The position numbers and the translations under genes are program-made. Shown one piece after another: positions 1 through 11,537 of a DNA stretch of 64,000 nucleotides; within the stretch, counting starts at the first letter, position 1, and every line of letters starts with the position of its first letter. The DNA comes from Albugo candida (lineage: Eukaryota; Oomycota; Peronosporomycetes; Albuginales; Albuginaceae). Where the stretch lies: contig CAJNAR010000163.1 of assembly GCA_905220665.1 (NCBI GenBank), positions 1-64,000 of the forward strand, given 5' to 3'. Under the pieces are notes generated by a model, which was not told the DNA's origin, did not search any database, and saw only the letters and a program-made list of their open reading frames with translations.

Positions 1-231
1 CTAAACCCTAAACCCTAAACCCTAAACCCTAAACCCTAAACCCTAATCCCTAAACCCTAAACCCTAAACCCTAAACCCTAAACCCTAAACCCTAAAACCC
101 TAAACCCTAAACCCTAAACCCTAAAACCCTAAACCCTAAACCCTAAACCCTAAACCCTAAACCCTAAACCCTAAACCCTAAACCCTAAACCCTAAACCCT
201 AAACCCTAAACCCTAAACCCTAAACCCTAAA
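1..231. repeat. Telomeric repeat array (CCCTAAA)n
   Basis: About 33 head-to-tail CCCTAAA units occupy the left edge, C-rich on the + strand, as expected for the left end of a chromosome (TTTAGGG 3' overhang on the other strand). A few degenerate units are visible (CCCTAAT near base 46, and CCCTAAAA near bases 88 and 122). The array stops abruptly at about 231 in unique sequence. TTTAGGG telomeres occur in plants and in many stramenopiles, including oomycetes. Confidence 0.98.
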
Positions 232-423
232 CTTTAAACGTCATTTGACTAGCTTGCGGGAGCAGGGGAAAGGCATAGACGTAGGACAGCAAACTGAGGA
301 CGTTTCCAAATATTAAATTGCTTCGTATTATTCACGAACTCCACGACACAAATAATAAAATTGGTAGACTCACTTTCCAAAACTTCACCCACAACTCTCA
401 TCAAAAGCGATCAATCGTCGAAG

Positions 424-555
424 ATGACTTGTACTCTTATTAAAAGCTTTATCGTTGTGGTATTCCTGTTGCTCAATTTGAGTCCGCAGTGGTCAGAAGC
501 GATTGGCCCATCTCGTCGAAGAGATAAGCATGTCATGACTAATTATGTTCCGTAG
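424..555 (+). CDS. Small candidate secreted protein next to telomere
   Basis: This 43-codon ORF starts with ATG at 424. Residues 5-26 form a textbook signal peptide: Lys at the start, a run of hydrophobic residues (FIVVVFLLLNL), then a small-residue cleavage site (SEA before IGPS). The mature part is only about 17 residues, basic (SRRRDK) and without cysteine. I recognise no family. It is the first ORF after the telomere, about 190 bp from the array. It could be a first exon or a truncated effector-type gene; a chance ORF cannot be excluded. Confidence 0.35.
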   Translation: MTCTLIKSFIVVVFLLLNLSPQWSEAIGPSRRRDKHVMTNYVP

Positions 556-836
556 ACCTCATCAAAGAAAACGCACATTTTAAAAGCACTTATCGAGCTT
601 GATGTAGCTGCAGATACGATTGGTACGATAGATTCCGCTTTGCTTGAACGTAAAAACACGCTTAGTGTTTTTTCATTATCAAAGGTGCGAAAAACTTTCA
701 AATGTTGCTTCATCTGACAACCGCGCACTGATATGTTCATAACAAGAATGCGCGACGAATCTATAGCCAATACGTACCCTTAGGGGCGTTGTCACCCGGT
801 CATTTGGCAATAATGATCCCATGACCAACGACAGTA

Positions 837-1208
837 ATGTGTACTTTTGTGGCTCAACCCCTAACGTGTCTGATTATTTTGTTCATCTGTGAATTTGCAC
901 ATCATGTAGGTAATCTATTGCGGCTGCATGAGATCGTGTATAAAACGGCTTCTATTTCACAGGAACTTGAGCACCTTTATAAAGGTCGTGTTTATATATT
1001 TGAGGATAGGAAGGATGGCAAAAAAGATTTGCTGGCCTGGCTAATATTGGAGATCGTTCAATTGTTGAAGCGCACGAAATACGATATGGTGCGGGGCACT
1101 TTAAGAAATTCGTTTTTAAGATTTAAATCGTTAACTAGAGAAAAATGTGAGATTAGAATTCTCAACATGGCCTTGAGTGCCCAGTGTGGTCTACACCACC
1201 AACACTAA
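837..1208 (+). CDS. Candidate secreted protein, 123 aa, unknown family
   Basis: The ORF opens with ATG at 837 and a hydrophobic N-terminus (residues 1-25, ending around EFAHHVGN) that could act as a signal peptide or anchor. The rest is mostly charged and helical in character (HEIVYKTASISQELEHLYKG), with few cysteines. No domain is recognised. The position about 600 bp from a telomere array fits the fast-evolving secreted-protein compartment of biotrophic oomycetes, but that is inference. There is no paralogue elsewhere in the window. Confidence 0.35.
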   Translation: MCTFVAQPLTCLIILFICEFAHHVGNLLRLHEIVYKTASISQELEHLYKGRVYIFEDRKDGKKDLLAWLILEIVQLLKRTKYDMVRGTLRNSFLRFKSLTREKCEIRILNMALSAQCGLHHQH

Positions 1209-2928
1209 GGATTGTACTGTACTTATACTGTACTTCTGCTTAAGCTCATCATGCTCATTGGGAGCGAGAGTCAGTTTCCAACCATACATACACTTCGATA
1301 AACACGCATTAATGGCGTTGAGAATCTTGTATGGTACTAATCGTCGTATCTATTTCTGCACTGATTTTGTATGTTCAACTTAGTATCACTAATAATACAC
1401 TCAATTTCGAAGTTAGCTATGCACAGTAGTTGTTTTTAACTATCGCTACTAATCAAATCTCACAATTGCCCTTGTGTACAGTACTTGTAAGCAATTCTGA
1501 TACAATTCCTTATCGACAATGTTGTGATTCCCAAAATAAGCAGCCACAACCAGGCAAAAAAGCAGGACGATTGGCCGTCATGAACTCGTAGGACACTAAT
1601 TGGCTCACTTGCAACAACGTTCCCTAGCCAGGAGACTCCTTTTTTGCACTTGAGAACGCTCTACCAAAAACTTGAACGCAATCCCTAGGTCGTCTATACG
1701 CATTGTTTCCACCCCGATTTTCTAACAGGATACTTGGAAATCAAAAATGTTTTTGTCACCATTTCCTTGTATGAGAGACACTTGAGTAGTTGAAAGACTT
1801 GGTAGCTTGACGTTCTCGAACTTTCAATCTGATTGATCGCGATGAACATTAGCCAATACACGAGACCCCATGGCTGTGGCAGTGTCTCCATCCGCTGATC
1901 TTGTACGGCAACGCCTTCACAGTGCATAACAACCCTTGATATAAATATTCATACTCAGCACTCAACATAGAACTCGTCCGTATGTGCCCTTCAAATTGTA
2001 TCGCGGAGATAAGATTCTGGGGATAAATGCTTTGATCTACACGTGGTAGAAATTGCTTTGTACAGTATTCATTCTGCGGTAAAGTTGGCTTCTTGTTCAT
2101 CTTTGTCGTCCATCCATCCACGTCCAAAGCCTTCATACCTTGCTGACTCGATGATCGCGTTGAAGACAGTAAAAGCTCAAACTGCTTTTGCCGTCAAACA
2201 AATAATCGGTTGAAAATTGCAATACAGCTGCGAAGTCTCATTGAATGATCCCTGGAAGACTCAACATAGAGCATTACGAAGTATGTGCATAAGCCCCCAC
2301 TCAACGTGAATCATTCCTGATGCAAGGCATCTGCAGTTTATACCATATAGACATACCGATAAGGTGGTTTGATATTTGTTCGGACCCAACATGCAGCGAC
2401 AACCGTTTCCGTTGCATGGTCTTCCATATCAATATAGCATTGTTCGGTACCGTTTCTAGTAGCTCTACTTATGTTTAATTGGATATCACAAATTTCAATG
2501 CAATTGCTGGACTGGATAGCCACCTCTATTGGATAGCCACCTCTTCGGTCAATATATCTGGAGACATCACACATCATTTCTTCACTTCCATCAGATACTC
2601 TGCTTCATCCAACCTGAGGAAGATGCCACGTAATATTTCAATCAGCGATTCGATTCTCATCTCCCAAAATTGCAGCTTCAATGCATAGAATTCCTATTTG
2701 TGTCAAAGGGTGCCAGCCTCTTATTCAGATTGACCGGAACGGACCTAATGGCTGATGGACATATGCCTGCACTTGTATCGACCTAATCGATGACTTGTCG
2801 ATGCTTTGCACTTGTTTGGGCGTACTGTTTGGTGCTGTCGACATATTTGTAGTGGAAGGATTCATTTGGGTTGGTACACCACCACATGTGACCATTCTCT
2901 AAATAAGAACCTTGAGGTTGGATATAGT
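1209..2928. other. Gene-poor subtelomeric stretch
   Basis: Only short overlapping ORFs on both strands are present (for example minus-strand frames between 1694 and 2136 and between 2338 and 2577), and none has a recognisable domain. A short direct duplication of ggatagccacctct occurs near 2515 and 2532. The minus-strand frames could be an old retroelement fragment, but I found no diagnostic motif. The stretch ends at the 5' LTR of the gypsy element. Confidence 0.5.
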
Positions 2929-3060
2929 ATAACAACCTCCATTGTACATGCATACATAATGCTACATAGTTGAAGAACTGGATTAGCCAATCAGATAGGT
3001 GATAGGTGAACCAGGATTTTTTAATTGAAAAATCTTACTTCCTCCTGCCGTCGTCACAAC
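2929..3060 (+). repeat. 5' LTR of the gypsy element (internally deleted)
   Basis: Starting at tataacaacctccatt it matches the 3' LTR at 8070 over the first ~115 bp, including the shared core aactggattagccaatcag. It contains an extra 7-bp ataggtg duplication. It lacks about 50 bp present in the 3' copy between aaaaatct and cttcntcctgccg. The two LTRs differ at many positions, so the insertion is old. Confidence 0.8.
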
Positions 3061-3342
3061 TGGGAGCACTTGTTCGTCACATAATTCAAAGGTCGTTGGT
3101 CGTCCGGAAGGAGTTTTTCTTACGCGCTGTTTAGCGTCACGACATTGGGAAGCCGCTCGCCGAGTATTTGTCGTTTGTTCCGGCTCTATTTGGTTGGACT
3201 TTTTTTTGTTTTTTTGGTTATCATGACGTCATTGAACCCCCAAGGATGGGTCCCCCGACGCCATCACGAAAACATGGATCGCATTAGTCGAAAAGCAGCA
3301 GCAGTTGCTTGAAGCTATGTATGACCAAGCGTGAAATAAAAG

Positions 3343-4130
3343 TTGAAGGGATTAGCTTGCCTCAATTCCATGGTTAAGTGGTCGAGTCCGTGGATCTGTA
3401 CTTTGAGCAACTGGCTCAGTACTTCGAAGCAAAAATATCGACTGGCGCGATGTCAGTCAAAGAGCTCGTATTTTGGCAATCACGACCGCCAATTTCAAAG
3501 GGAATGCCGCAGCTTGGTACAAGTTGAACAAGCCATATATTAAAGACATGCAAGACCTCATCATTCAAGTAAATGAAGGGTTTATACCCCCTAATCTGCA
3601 AGAACGCTTGCGTGATCAATTATACGCACTCAAACAGAACAGTTGTCCAAACCTGGAAGTTTATATTTTACGTTTCCATGAAGCTATCGTGCAAGTTACG
3701 GAAATGAGCGAGTGAGATAAAATCACCTATTTTACGCGAGGACTAGTCAGTCCCACACGGGAAGAAGTGCAATATCGCCGGTGTGCCACAGTTTCACAAG
3801 CCATGAAGATTGCGTTGGAGTATGATGATCTCATCGTTTCCACGGAAAACTACCGTCCACCGGTATACTCGCAAGACCGATCACGTGCAACTTCCAATCT
3901 ACATAATCACCATCAACATCCTGCATCACCGCGCGTGAAAGAGAATGATCCCGAACCAATGGAGACTGACTCAGGGTTTACCAAACATCGTCGCTCTCAT
4001 CATCATCAGCTTCTTCGTCGAAGAAATGTCGCTACTGTAAGAAGACCGGTCACGTCATCGAACACTGTTACAATCTGAAGAATAAGGAGAAGCAAGCTCA
4101 TAGCGCTCGACATGAACAAGCAGCTGTAAG
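3343..4130 (+). pseudogene. gag: gag remnant with CCHC zinc knuckle
   Basis: Three frames together give a retrotransposon gag-like protein. A stretch around 3473-3715 reads GNAAAWYKLNKPYI, followed by a continuation with RPPVYSQDRS near 3860. In a different frame at 4027-4068 there is a clean C-x2-C-x4-H-x4-C zinc knuckle (CRYCKKTGHVIEHC). Frame changes and a TGA at about 3714 break it. Role in the family: capsid and RNA packaging. Confidence 0.75.
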
Positions 4131-4212
4131 CTTCAATGCTTCCACGTCTCCAAGAGCGACTTACTCGTTACCTTCTATTACAAGTTCCGGGAACGAAGTA
4201 GAAATTGTCGAG

Positions 4213-4533
4213 ATGGAAGAGATTTCGACGTCGACTATGGATCCGGTGCATCCAGAAAATAAACTTTTTCGTAAACAAGGAACTTGTGATGGAACACCTG
4301 TCACTATTTTGTTTGATAGCGGTGCAACCTGTGATGTCGTTCGTCCCGGCTTGGTGAAGAAAATGACTTACTCAGGTGTTTCCAAAGCTACAAGATCTAG
4401 TGGAACTTCCCCAAAAACTCGCTCAATCAAAAAGAGTGTTGTAACTATCATATTTGATCGATTTGAATTGCGCAACTTAAAAAAAATCATGGAATGGTTG
4501 TTGGTCTCTGCTCATGATGTCATCTTGGGCTAG
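4213..4533 (+). pseudogene. gypsy aspartic protease remnant
   Basis: The frame contains the retropepsin active-site motif ILFDSGATCDVV (DSGA, near residue 36). The C-terminal LLVSAHDVILG matches the usual flap/ILG end of gypsy proteases, and the + strand continues as a TAG in place of the expected next codon at 4531. The protease would cleave the Gag-Pol polyprotein. It sits between the gag knuckle and the nested SINE. Confidence 0.75.
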
Positions 4534-4611
4534 TCGTGGTTTTCACCGCAACTTGATTGGCGTTCGCATGCAATTTCATTTCCGCATCAGCGGTTGCCTT
4601 CGACACACACT

Positions 4612-4881
4612 AGTATGGGTACAAGTGGGGGTCCGTACCCAGCTCAGTCGATTAAGCATTTGAGCGCACGGACCCCCTGCCAGAGGTCGTTAGTTCGATC
4701 CCCGGCAGTGTTGGCAGCGGTTTGAGTCCACCCAGGCAATAAGCTTGGAAAATATCTGCCTCCCTCGATTTGAAGTCAGATTCAAGTGATAATCACACGG
4801 TCAGGGGCTCATGATAGGATAAGGAAGGTAGTTGAAGAACCAGATAAACAGTGTATTCCGTGACAAAGTATGCGTACAAGT
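4612..4881 (+). mobile_element. tRNA-derived SINE, copy 1 (with 15-bp target-site duplication)
   Basis: The SINE body is about 4627-4866. The head (ggtccgtacccagctcag) carries an A-box-like CAGCTCAGTCG and a B-box-like AGTTCGATCCCC, as in a tRNA gene. A non-tRNA body (gcaataagcttggaaaatat) and a tail ending in gtgacaaa follow. Flanking repeats agtatgggtacaagt (4612-4626) and agtatgcgtacaagt (4867-4881) match at 14 of 15 positions. It interrupts the gypsy element between protease and RT. The sequence recurs at 11097 and, inverted, at 60686. Confidence 0.88.
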
Positions 4882-4909
4882 AGTGGAATCGATGTGAAAA
4901 ATTACTGCA

Positions 4910-5850
4910 GTGGACTTTAAACACAAAGTCAAGAACCAGGAGTACGATGAAGTCTATCGCGTAAAGGTCTACAATCTAATGATGGAGGGTTATACGGTAG
5001 CTCGATTGATTACTACGCTTTTGGATGAGTTTAAAGATGTCTTTCCAAATAAACTTCCTGATGGACTTCCACCTTCACGTCGTGTTGATTTCAACCTCAT
5101 TATGACACCAGATGCTATACCCATCAGCCGTGCCCCATTTCGTCTATCCAAGGTCAAACAAGATGCACATGACATGTTCGTTGCGGGAAAGCTCAAGAAA
5201 GGTAGGATCGAACTATCAGACTCTCCATGAGTTTCATGTATATTTGGTATACCAAAAAAGGACCCTATCACTGGGCAAAACATATCACAATCCGAATGGG
5301 TACGCTCTGGTACTGCGTATCTACCTCTTCAATAGTCATTGATTACTGGTACGTCAACTTGCAGACGATTTCCGAAGATACCACTTCCTCGCATCGACGA
5401 ACATTTTGATCAGATGTGTGGCTGTGTCCTCTTTCAGTTCTGGATCTGGCCCAAGGCTATCATCAAATGCAGATCGCATTTGAAATCCGCAAGTATACCG
5501 CCTTTCGCAAAAAATGCGGAAACTTATTAGTGGTGTGTGGATCCTATGGGACCGTCTGGTATGCCCGGTGTTTGGAATCGTCTCATGCGAGTATTTTTTG
5601 CGAAATACACATACATTGTTGTTTATTCAGATGAGATTTGTGTGTCCCCACTAGTCTGGACGAACACGTCGACCATCTTCGAACTTTGTTTGGATTTCAT
5701 CGGCGTGAGAATTCATTCTGTCATCAGCCCAAACGTGAATTTGGCCAGTCAAAAGTGAAGTTTCTCAGTCATACAATTTCGGCTATGGGACCTACAGTGG
5801 ATACTCGGAAGATAGAAGCTATTGCGAAGTGGCCGACTCCGACAAAATAG
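4910..5850 (+). pseudogene. gypsy reverse transcriptase remnant
   Basis: Recognisable RT pieces lie in successive frames. The N-terminal connection DVFPNKLPDGLPPSRRVDF (about 5035-5091) is followed by LDLAQGYHQMQIAFEIRKYT (about 5443-5502). The catalytic box is read as VVYSDEICV (near 5620), where the family has Y-x-D-D, so the second catalytic Asp is lost. Next come a C-terminal VKFLSH motif and the PTVDTRKIEAIAKWPTPTK segment ending at 5850. At least five frame changes show it is dead. Confidence 0.85.
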
Positions 5851-5874
5851 AAACAGCTAAGAAGTTTTTCGGGT

Positions 5875-6330
5875 TTGGCTCGTTACTATCGCCGTTTCAT
5901 TCGTGACTACGCAACTCTTGCGTTGCCACTTGGCCCTCTAGTCAAGAAAGAAGATGTTTGGGAATTGAAGGATGTCCAGACTCATGCGTTTGAGCAATCC
6001 AAGTCCGCTCTTCAAGACGCACCTTTACTAAAATTGCCAGATCATGCCAAACGATTCATTGTGACAACGGATACTTCTGGATATTGTGTTGGTAATCAAG
6101 CTTTCATTGGAAAAGTGGCGGCATTATCCTTATGGTCGTGAATTTGACGACAGAGACAACACGGCATGCAAAGGGTTTCTGCATCAACCGTAAGTTTCGC
6201 CAAAGCTGGTTCGATATTTGACGTTCTTCTTCGCAATTTACATTCAAGATGCATCACTTTCTAGGTCTTTTGAATGTAGTCGCCGATGCTTTATCACGTC
6301 AAGGTTCTGAATTGTCAACTGTACTTGTGT
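5875..6330 (+). pseudogene. gypsy RNase H remnant
   Basis: The frame 5875-6141 reads ARYYRRFIRDYATLALPLGP, then LPDHAKRFIVTTDTSGYCVG, matching the RT thumb and the first RNase H block (TDAS in most elements, TDTS here). It then terminates. A later frame around 6251-6302 reads HHFLGLLNVVADALSRQG, the last RNase H block (N-x-x-A-D-A-L-S-R). The central part is largely lost. Confidence 0.8.
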
Positions 6331-6533
6331 CTAATCAACAGTGCGATGTTCATGATCGCGCAAGTTCATCTTCACGCTTTCATGTATTCGAGAGGCGGAT
6401 GCTACCAGCGACTTAAATGTTGATATTTTAAGCTTACTAATGGAGATATACATGGAAAATCAAGTACGTCGCGTTCCAAAATCGCTACCGTGCCTTCGCC
6501 TGTGTCTGTTAATGTGACACAAGAATCTTAGAA

Positions 6534-7674
6534 TTGGAGCTCGCTTGGTTGGTCAAATTCGGCTACAAGGAATTTGCCAATGGATATTATACTTGTCCAG
6601 ATTATGCCGAACAATTCCAACATCCAGACTCACTAAATGTCAAGCCCGAAGGTTTGCTTCACTTCAAGTCACAGATGATGATGCTTGTGTGCGTACCAAA
6701 CACAAAAGATAATTATCTTTGGACTACTATCATCGCTTGCTTTCATGACTTCCACATTGCCGCACATCCTGGTTCTCAACGAACATTTTCAAGCATCGCT
6801 AAATGGTACAATTGGCATATATTAAATCAAGACGTTTGAGATTACGTACGGAATTGTGAAAATGCACTCGCTGGAAACACAGCAAAACTCACAAGAATGG
6901 AACAATCATTCCGATCCCGATTCGGAAGAATGTTGGTCAGTTATCTCTATGGATTTCATTACGGGAATATCAAAATCAAACGGATTTGATGCTATCATGA
7001 CAGGTGTCGACAAATTGTTCAAACGGTCAAAAATTCGGGTGTGCAATCGCAACGATGATGCCCATATGAAAGCGTGTCATTTCTTTGATTGTGTCGTTCG
7101 TCATCATGGTCTACCATCGATTATTATCAGCGATCGAGATTCCAAGTTTGTTTCGAAGTTTTGGTCCTCTCTTGCTAAGTTGATGGGAATTCTTCTGCAT
7201 ATGACAACTTCATATGGGGCACAAGCCTACGGACAAACAGAACGTCAAAACTTGATTTTGGAAGACGCTCTAGGCTGTATGATTTCGTATCATGGACGTG
7301 ATTGGTCCGATTATTTAGGAAGAGTTGAATATGCTCATGCCAATCTCGTCAGTGCATCAACTGGTATGTCACCTTTCGAAATTGATACTGGTCGCAAGGG
7401 ACGCAATTCGACGAATCCGCGAAGTACCCGTAGCGTCACAGCTCAGGTGCAACATGGAATCGCTGTGTATGCAAAAAATTATCAAAGCCGTCGTCAAGAA
7501 AGCATTGATCTAGCCACAAAACATTTACTTCACGCTCAGGATCGTCGTAAGAAAAACTTCGAGAAAAACGCACTGATATTACTTTCAAAATTGGTGATTT
7601 GGTCATGTTGGATACCCGCCTCATTCCTGCGAAATATGCGACACAATATATTGGTGGAAAACGCGCCAAATTAG
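6534..7674 (+). pseudogene. gypsy integrase remnant
   Basis: Frame 6534-6839 holds the N-terminal part with a degraded HHCC zinc-binding region (CFHDFHIAAHPG). Frame 6856-7674 contains the catalytic core, and all three DDE residues are still visible: the Asp of MDFITGI, the Asp of IISDRDSKF, and the Glu of GQTERQN. A frameshift at about 7600 moves the C-terminal domain (VMLDTRLIPAKY) into a third frame (7599-7817). The stop at 6837 separates the zinc finger from the core. Confidence 0.88.
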
Positions 7675-7817
7675 CTGCTCACAAAGTTGGACCATTTCAA
7701 ATGATCAAAATAGTCAACTCGAATGTTGCGCAATTGAAGTTTTCGCGGAGTATGAGTCGATTAAATTCCACGTTCAATATTTACGTGTTGAGCCACTATG
7801 CTGAATTTCTACCGTGA

Positions 7818-8069
7818 TTTTCAACTCGTCCAAAACCGAAATAATCCCCACTTATTTTCGATGAGGACAGCGGCCACACGATGCACATCATTGAACAGCT
7901 TCTTCAGAAGCGTCAATTCAATCGTAAACCTGAGTGGCTCGTGAAGTGGCATGGATTACTCGAGCACGAAGCTACAAAGGAGCGGGAGAAAGATATCCGT
8001 CATGTTTGCCATTGGAAAGTTTTCATCACCGTTTCATGAAGCGACAACGAGAAGTTAGATCCGGGAGGA
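7818..8069 (+). pseudogene. Integrase-linked chromodomain remnant
   Basis: Around 7884-8020 the + strand reads IIEQLLQKRQFNRKPEWLVK followed by WHGLLEHEAT. This matches the chromodomain pattern of an EWLVKW-type strand with aromatic residue and the E-x-T helix start. Chromodomains at the integrase C-terminus steer chromoviruses to marked chromatin. The segment is separated from the integrase frame by a stop near 7815. Confidence 0.75.
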
Positions 8070-8243
8070 TGTAACAACCTCCATTATACATGCATGCATA
8101 GTTCTATATAGTTGGAGAACTGGATTAGCCAATCAGATAGGTGAACCAGGATTCTTTAATTAAAAATCTCAGTTTCCATTTTTTATCAAATAAAGCTCCG
8201 CCGGCAAATATCTTCTTCTGCTTCATCCTGCCGGCGTTAAACA
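8070..8243 (+). repeat. 3' LTR of the gypsy element
   Basis: It begins tgtaacaacctccatt directly after the purine tract ccgggagga and contains a possible polyadenylation signal (aaataaag near 8189). It ends around cttcatcctgccggcgtta, aligned with cttcctcctgccgtcgtca of the 5' LTR. It is about 50 bp longer than the 5' copy. Confidence 0.8.
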
Positions 8244-8458
8244 TAATAACTTCACTTGCAACATGTTTCACGTACTTTTTACATATTACGAAGGAAGACT
8301 GATCCCCTGAATGGTGATAAAAGTTATTAACAAAATCTGAGTATAAGTTCCAGTTGATCCTTGAGTCCAAAATGTTTCAAACACTCGAGACTTTCTCCAA
8401 ACTAGTCCATGATGGCTTCAAAATGGCTGAAGTTTCATTCGATTCTAGCATAGCACAC

Positions 8459-8659
8459 TTATAAGGATAGACGTCTTGAAAAATACAAAGTCGCTTGCAT
8501 GAAATAGCACATTTCTGACAAACATTGTGGCAGCTCGCATATAATTATTTCTTCCGCCACCGTCACATCACGCTTCACTAAACGATCAAGGTTTGCAAAT
8601 ATCGTAACATCGTCTGATGTATGTCCGTCTTTTTGCCAAAAATAATAATATACTGGCAC
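8459..8659 (-). pseudogene. Duplicated ORF remnant, unknown protein
   Basis: The minus-strand frame reads DDVTIFANLDRLVKRDVTVA with ELPQCLSEMCYFMQ downstream. The same protein is recognisable on the minus strand of copy 2 at about 24100-24310 (NITIFEKLAHLVERDVTAET), where it hits an in-frame stop. Protein-level similarity across the two copies suggests an ancestral coding exon. I recognise no family. No ATG start is visible in copy 1. Confidence 0.3.
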
Positions 8660-11079
8660 TTTGTTACAAAAGTCTTGCTTGTAAATCTACAAAGCTCTGC
8701 AGTCAAGTTCTCCGGCACCACTATATGGATCCGGCTAATTTTAAAGGTATGGATCAATAGTCTTCTATATTCGAATCAATAATCCATGAATTTCTTGCAC
8801 AAAAATTAATTTACTACAAATTTCGAAATAATCGTGCATTTATTTTTGCAATAAAGCGGAAACCAAGACGTCACCAAGTAAGACGATCAGACTGACCCAA
8901 CCAGTCATTTATAGTGCCATTATGCTTACCCGTAGTCTTACCATACGTCACTGAGCTCTTCATAGTGGCCGGCTGTCACCAAAAACACGTTTGATTAAAA
9001 TCTCATGTAGATTCATCTGAAAACTATCTTTGCTGGTGTTCTCTGCTCACAAAACGTCATCACCTCAGCAATTATCCACGTCATCACGGACGCTGTGATC
9101 TATTAAGCAAATTGTAAGGCAAAAGTCCTAGCAATATCAAAGAGAGGGATATACGATTTTCTGTGTTGCGTTTAGATGCTGCCGAGGATCATATTAACGC
9201 TGAGTATCGTCCAGAAAATATTAGCAGCATTCGTAGCATTTTCGATTCTGGTATGACAAAAGACAATCTGCAATCCTTCAATGGGCGTAATGATATTAGT
9301 ATCTTTATCTGATCGCGAAGATTGATCTCTTTGTCTTCATCGAACCCAGATTTCAACAGTTCTCGATCAAGCTCGAAACATTCTTCGTTCTCGATAATTT
9401 ACCTTAATATGTGCTTTAAACATCAGAATTCTTGAGTAATGACTTGAAGTGCTAAGGTGGAAGCTGTGTATTTTATGAGCTCAGCATTTTCTCTTTTGGC
9501 TTGTCCGTGAAGTGGTCGGCACCTTTTGCTTGCATCTGATTTTGACCAGCATTATATTGCTGCAACATAGGATTGCTAATACATATATCAGCAACATGAT
9601 ACCTGACGTGGATCGTCAGTTCTCCCACGTTTGATCAGAAGAAGGCTTTTCTGAAAACAACAGAATTTGAAACAATCATATCAGATTTTTTTGACTTTCG
9701 ATGCTCCGAAACGGAATTCCGACGATCGTTCAAATTAATTTCTCCACCGTGAGAGAAGAAATCATTCTGACACCTCCCAGAAAAAACAAACAGCAACACC
9801 TGAGCGATTGATTCAGGCTCACAGACGGTTCATGAAAGTTTTTGCTTCGTCTGGTGAAGACGCACACTATTTCGATCAGAGCGAAGCGCACCGCACACCG
9901 ATGACCGAGGGAATTTGCGTCAAATATTTTTTCGTCAATTGAGGAGCTCAGAGCTTTTTCTCGGTGAAATATGCAACCAGAGCTCTGACTCGTAGCCAAT
10001 GATCTGGATGCTTGGATCAGTCATATTTGCATGCTTTTTAGCCGGCATTTTGGCATACTATCAACAGACTCTATCGCTCAAAAGAGTCTTGCATCGAAGC
10101 ATTCACAGCTGACGTTATATTTATTTTAGTGTAATTCACCGCAAGCAGCCGTGCATCATAACTGATTCAATACTCAATTACTATCAGGATAATAAGCTGC
10201 ACCTGTCATAGACGCAAGTTAAGTCGGATGCATTGATCCTGCTCAATGACAAGAGCATGATCATCTAGAGAACGGTGCAGAAGATGAAGTCTCGACGGGT
10301 CCTTCTATAACAATTACCCGCGTGTTAAGCAAGCGTGGTCCAACTTCATCGAGGATCAAATATGGGAAGGTGTCATGGACCTTTCACGTTTCATGAATTT
10401 GGTAATATCTGCTTTGGGAGTTTCATGCACGTTCCGTTGAAGCCGGCGCAGTGGTTCTGTAACGACTTCATAGGCAATCGATAGTAAGAGGAAGATAACG
10501 AGCATTAATAACATAAGCACTTCTACATGTGCTACAATTCAGTCAAGTAACTTCTTCTCTACTCGTACAAGATCCAACATCATGGGTATGCTTAGAAATA
10601 CAATTTCGGGTTTTCATAGCGTCGAATACATTGATGAATTATTTTACCGCCTTCATCGGCTTTTTGAAAATCAAATATCGTTCAATTCATTGTCGCGGTC
10701 ACGAGCTGCATTCATGTCTTGAAGCATGCGTTTAGTCAATGGTCAGGCTTATTGGTGTGCAATTGCTAAAAAGATCTTACTTCTGCTTAGCTCATCAAAG
10801 TTTCTAAATTCTGAGTCCATAAGATAGCTATTTTGATTCTGGAATTGATCATGTATGCTACAAAGTGGCATCTCAATTGCTTGAAGCTATGCATCACGTT
10901 AATTCCTTCGTGGGACGTTCGTCTATTGAAACATGAAGAATCTGTTAGTTGACTTGAGGGCGAGAACAGTGCGAAAATCAAGATTTTCCTACTTAACACA
11001 CTCTTGTTTAAGGAATCAGAGCAGGCCTTGATTCGCAACCTGTTACAAAAGCTTACCTGGAGCCCTTGTGCGGACTAAC

Positions 11080-11354
11080 AATATAGTAATACTCAGGGTC
11101 CGTACCCAGCTCAGTCGGTTAAGCACTTGAGCGCACGGACCCCCTGCCGGAGGTCGTTAGTTCGATCCCCGGCAGTGTGGGCAGCGGTTTGAGCCCACCC
11201 AAGCAATAAGCTTGGAAAATATCTGCCTCCCTAGGTTTGAAGTCAGACTTAAGTGATATTCACACGGTCAGGGGCTCATGATAGGATAAGGAAGGTAGTT
11301 AAAGAACCAGATAAACAGTGTAATGAAATCCTTGACAAATATAGTAATACTCAG
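11080..11354 (+). mobile_element. tRNA-derived SINE, copy 2 (perfect 17-bp target-site duplication)
   Basis: The SINE body at 11097-11337 is nearly identical to the copies at 4627 and 60686 (tRNA-like head with A and B boxes, then the shared body and a gaaatccttgacaaa tail). It is flanked by perfect 17-bp repeats aatatagtaatactcag at 11080-11096 and 11338-11354. The duplicated block at about 27519-27545 shows the paralogous site without the insertion. So the SINE moved after the segmental duplication. Confidence 0.93.
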
Positions 11355-11537
11355 TTTCATCATATGCTGTGACCCAATTAACCCTTTATTTAGAGACGCT
11401 TGATCTGTATTTCCTGTTTTCATTTATAACAACGGAACTCACGGATGTCGAGTCTTCATCAGTCTACAACTTCGCTCTTCCTCCTTCTGCGGATGTAAAG
11501 TACAGGCTACTAATTTAATCGCATCCATGAAGCAGGA

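Larger units (their letters stand above)
2929..8243 (+). mobile_element. Degenerate Ty3/gypsy chromovirus with two LTRs
   Basis: The element runs LTR, gag (with CCHC knuckle), protease, reverse transcriptase, RNase H, integrase, chromodomain, LTR, all on the + strand. The RT-RNaseH-IN order defines Ty3/gypsy, and the C-terminal chromodomain places it with chromoviruses. Coding sequence is broken by many frameshifts and stops, so it cannot be autonomous. A purine-rich tract (ccgggagga) precedes the 3' LTR start at 8070. A tRNA-derived SINE is nested at 4627-4866. The 3' end abuts the first copy of the segmental duplication. Confidence 0.9.

Noticed and set aside
1694..2136. Possible retroelement gag on the minus strand
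   Set aside because: No zinc knuckle, protease or RT motif; the resemblance was too vague to report as a feature.
11097..11180. tRNA gene-like sequence with A and B boxes (also at 4627 and 60850-60930)
   Set aside because: The cloverleaf is degenerate, the same sequence continues into a conserved non-tRNA body, and target duplications flank it. It is the head of a SINE, not a tRNA gene.
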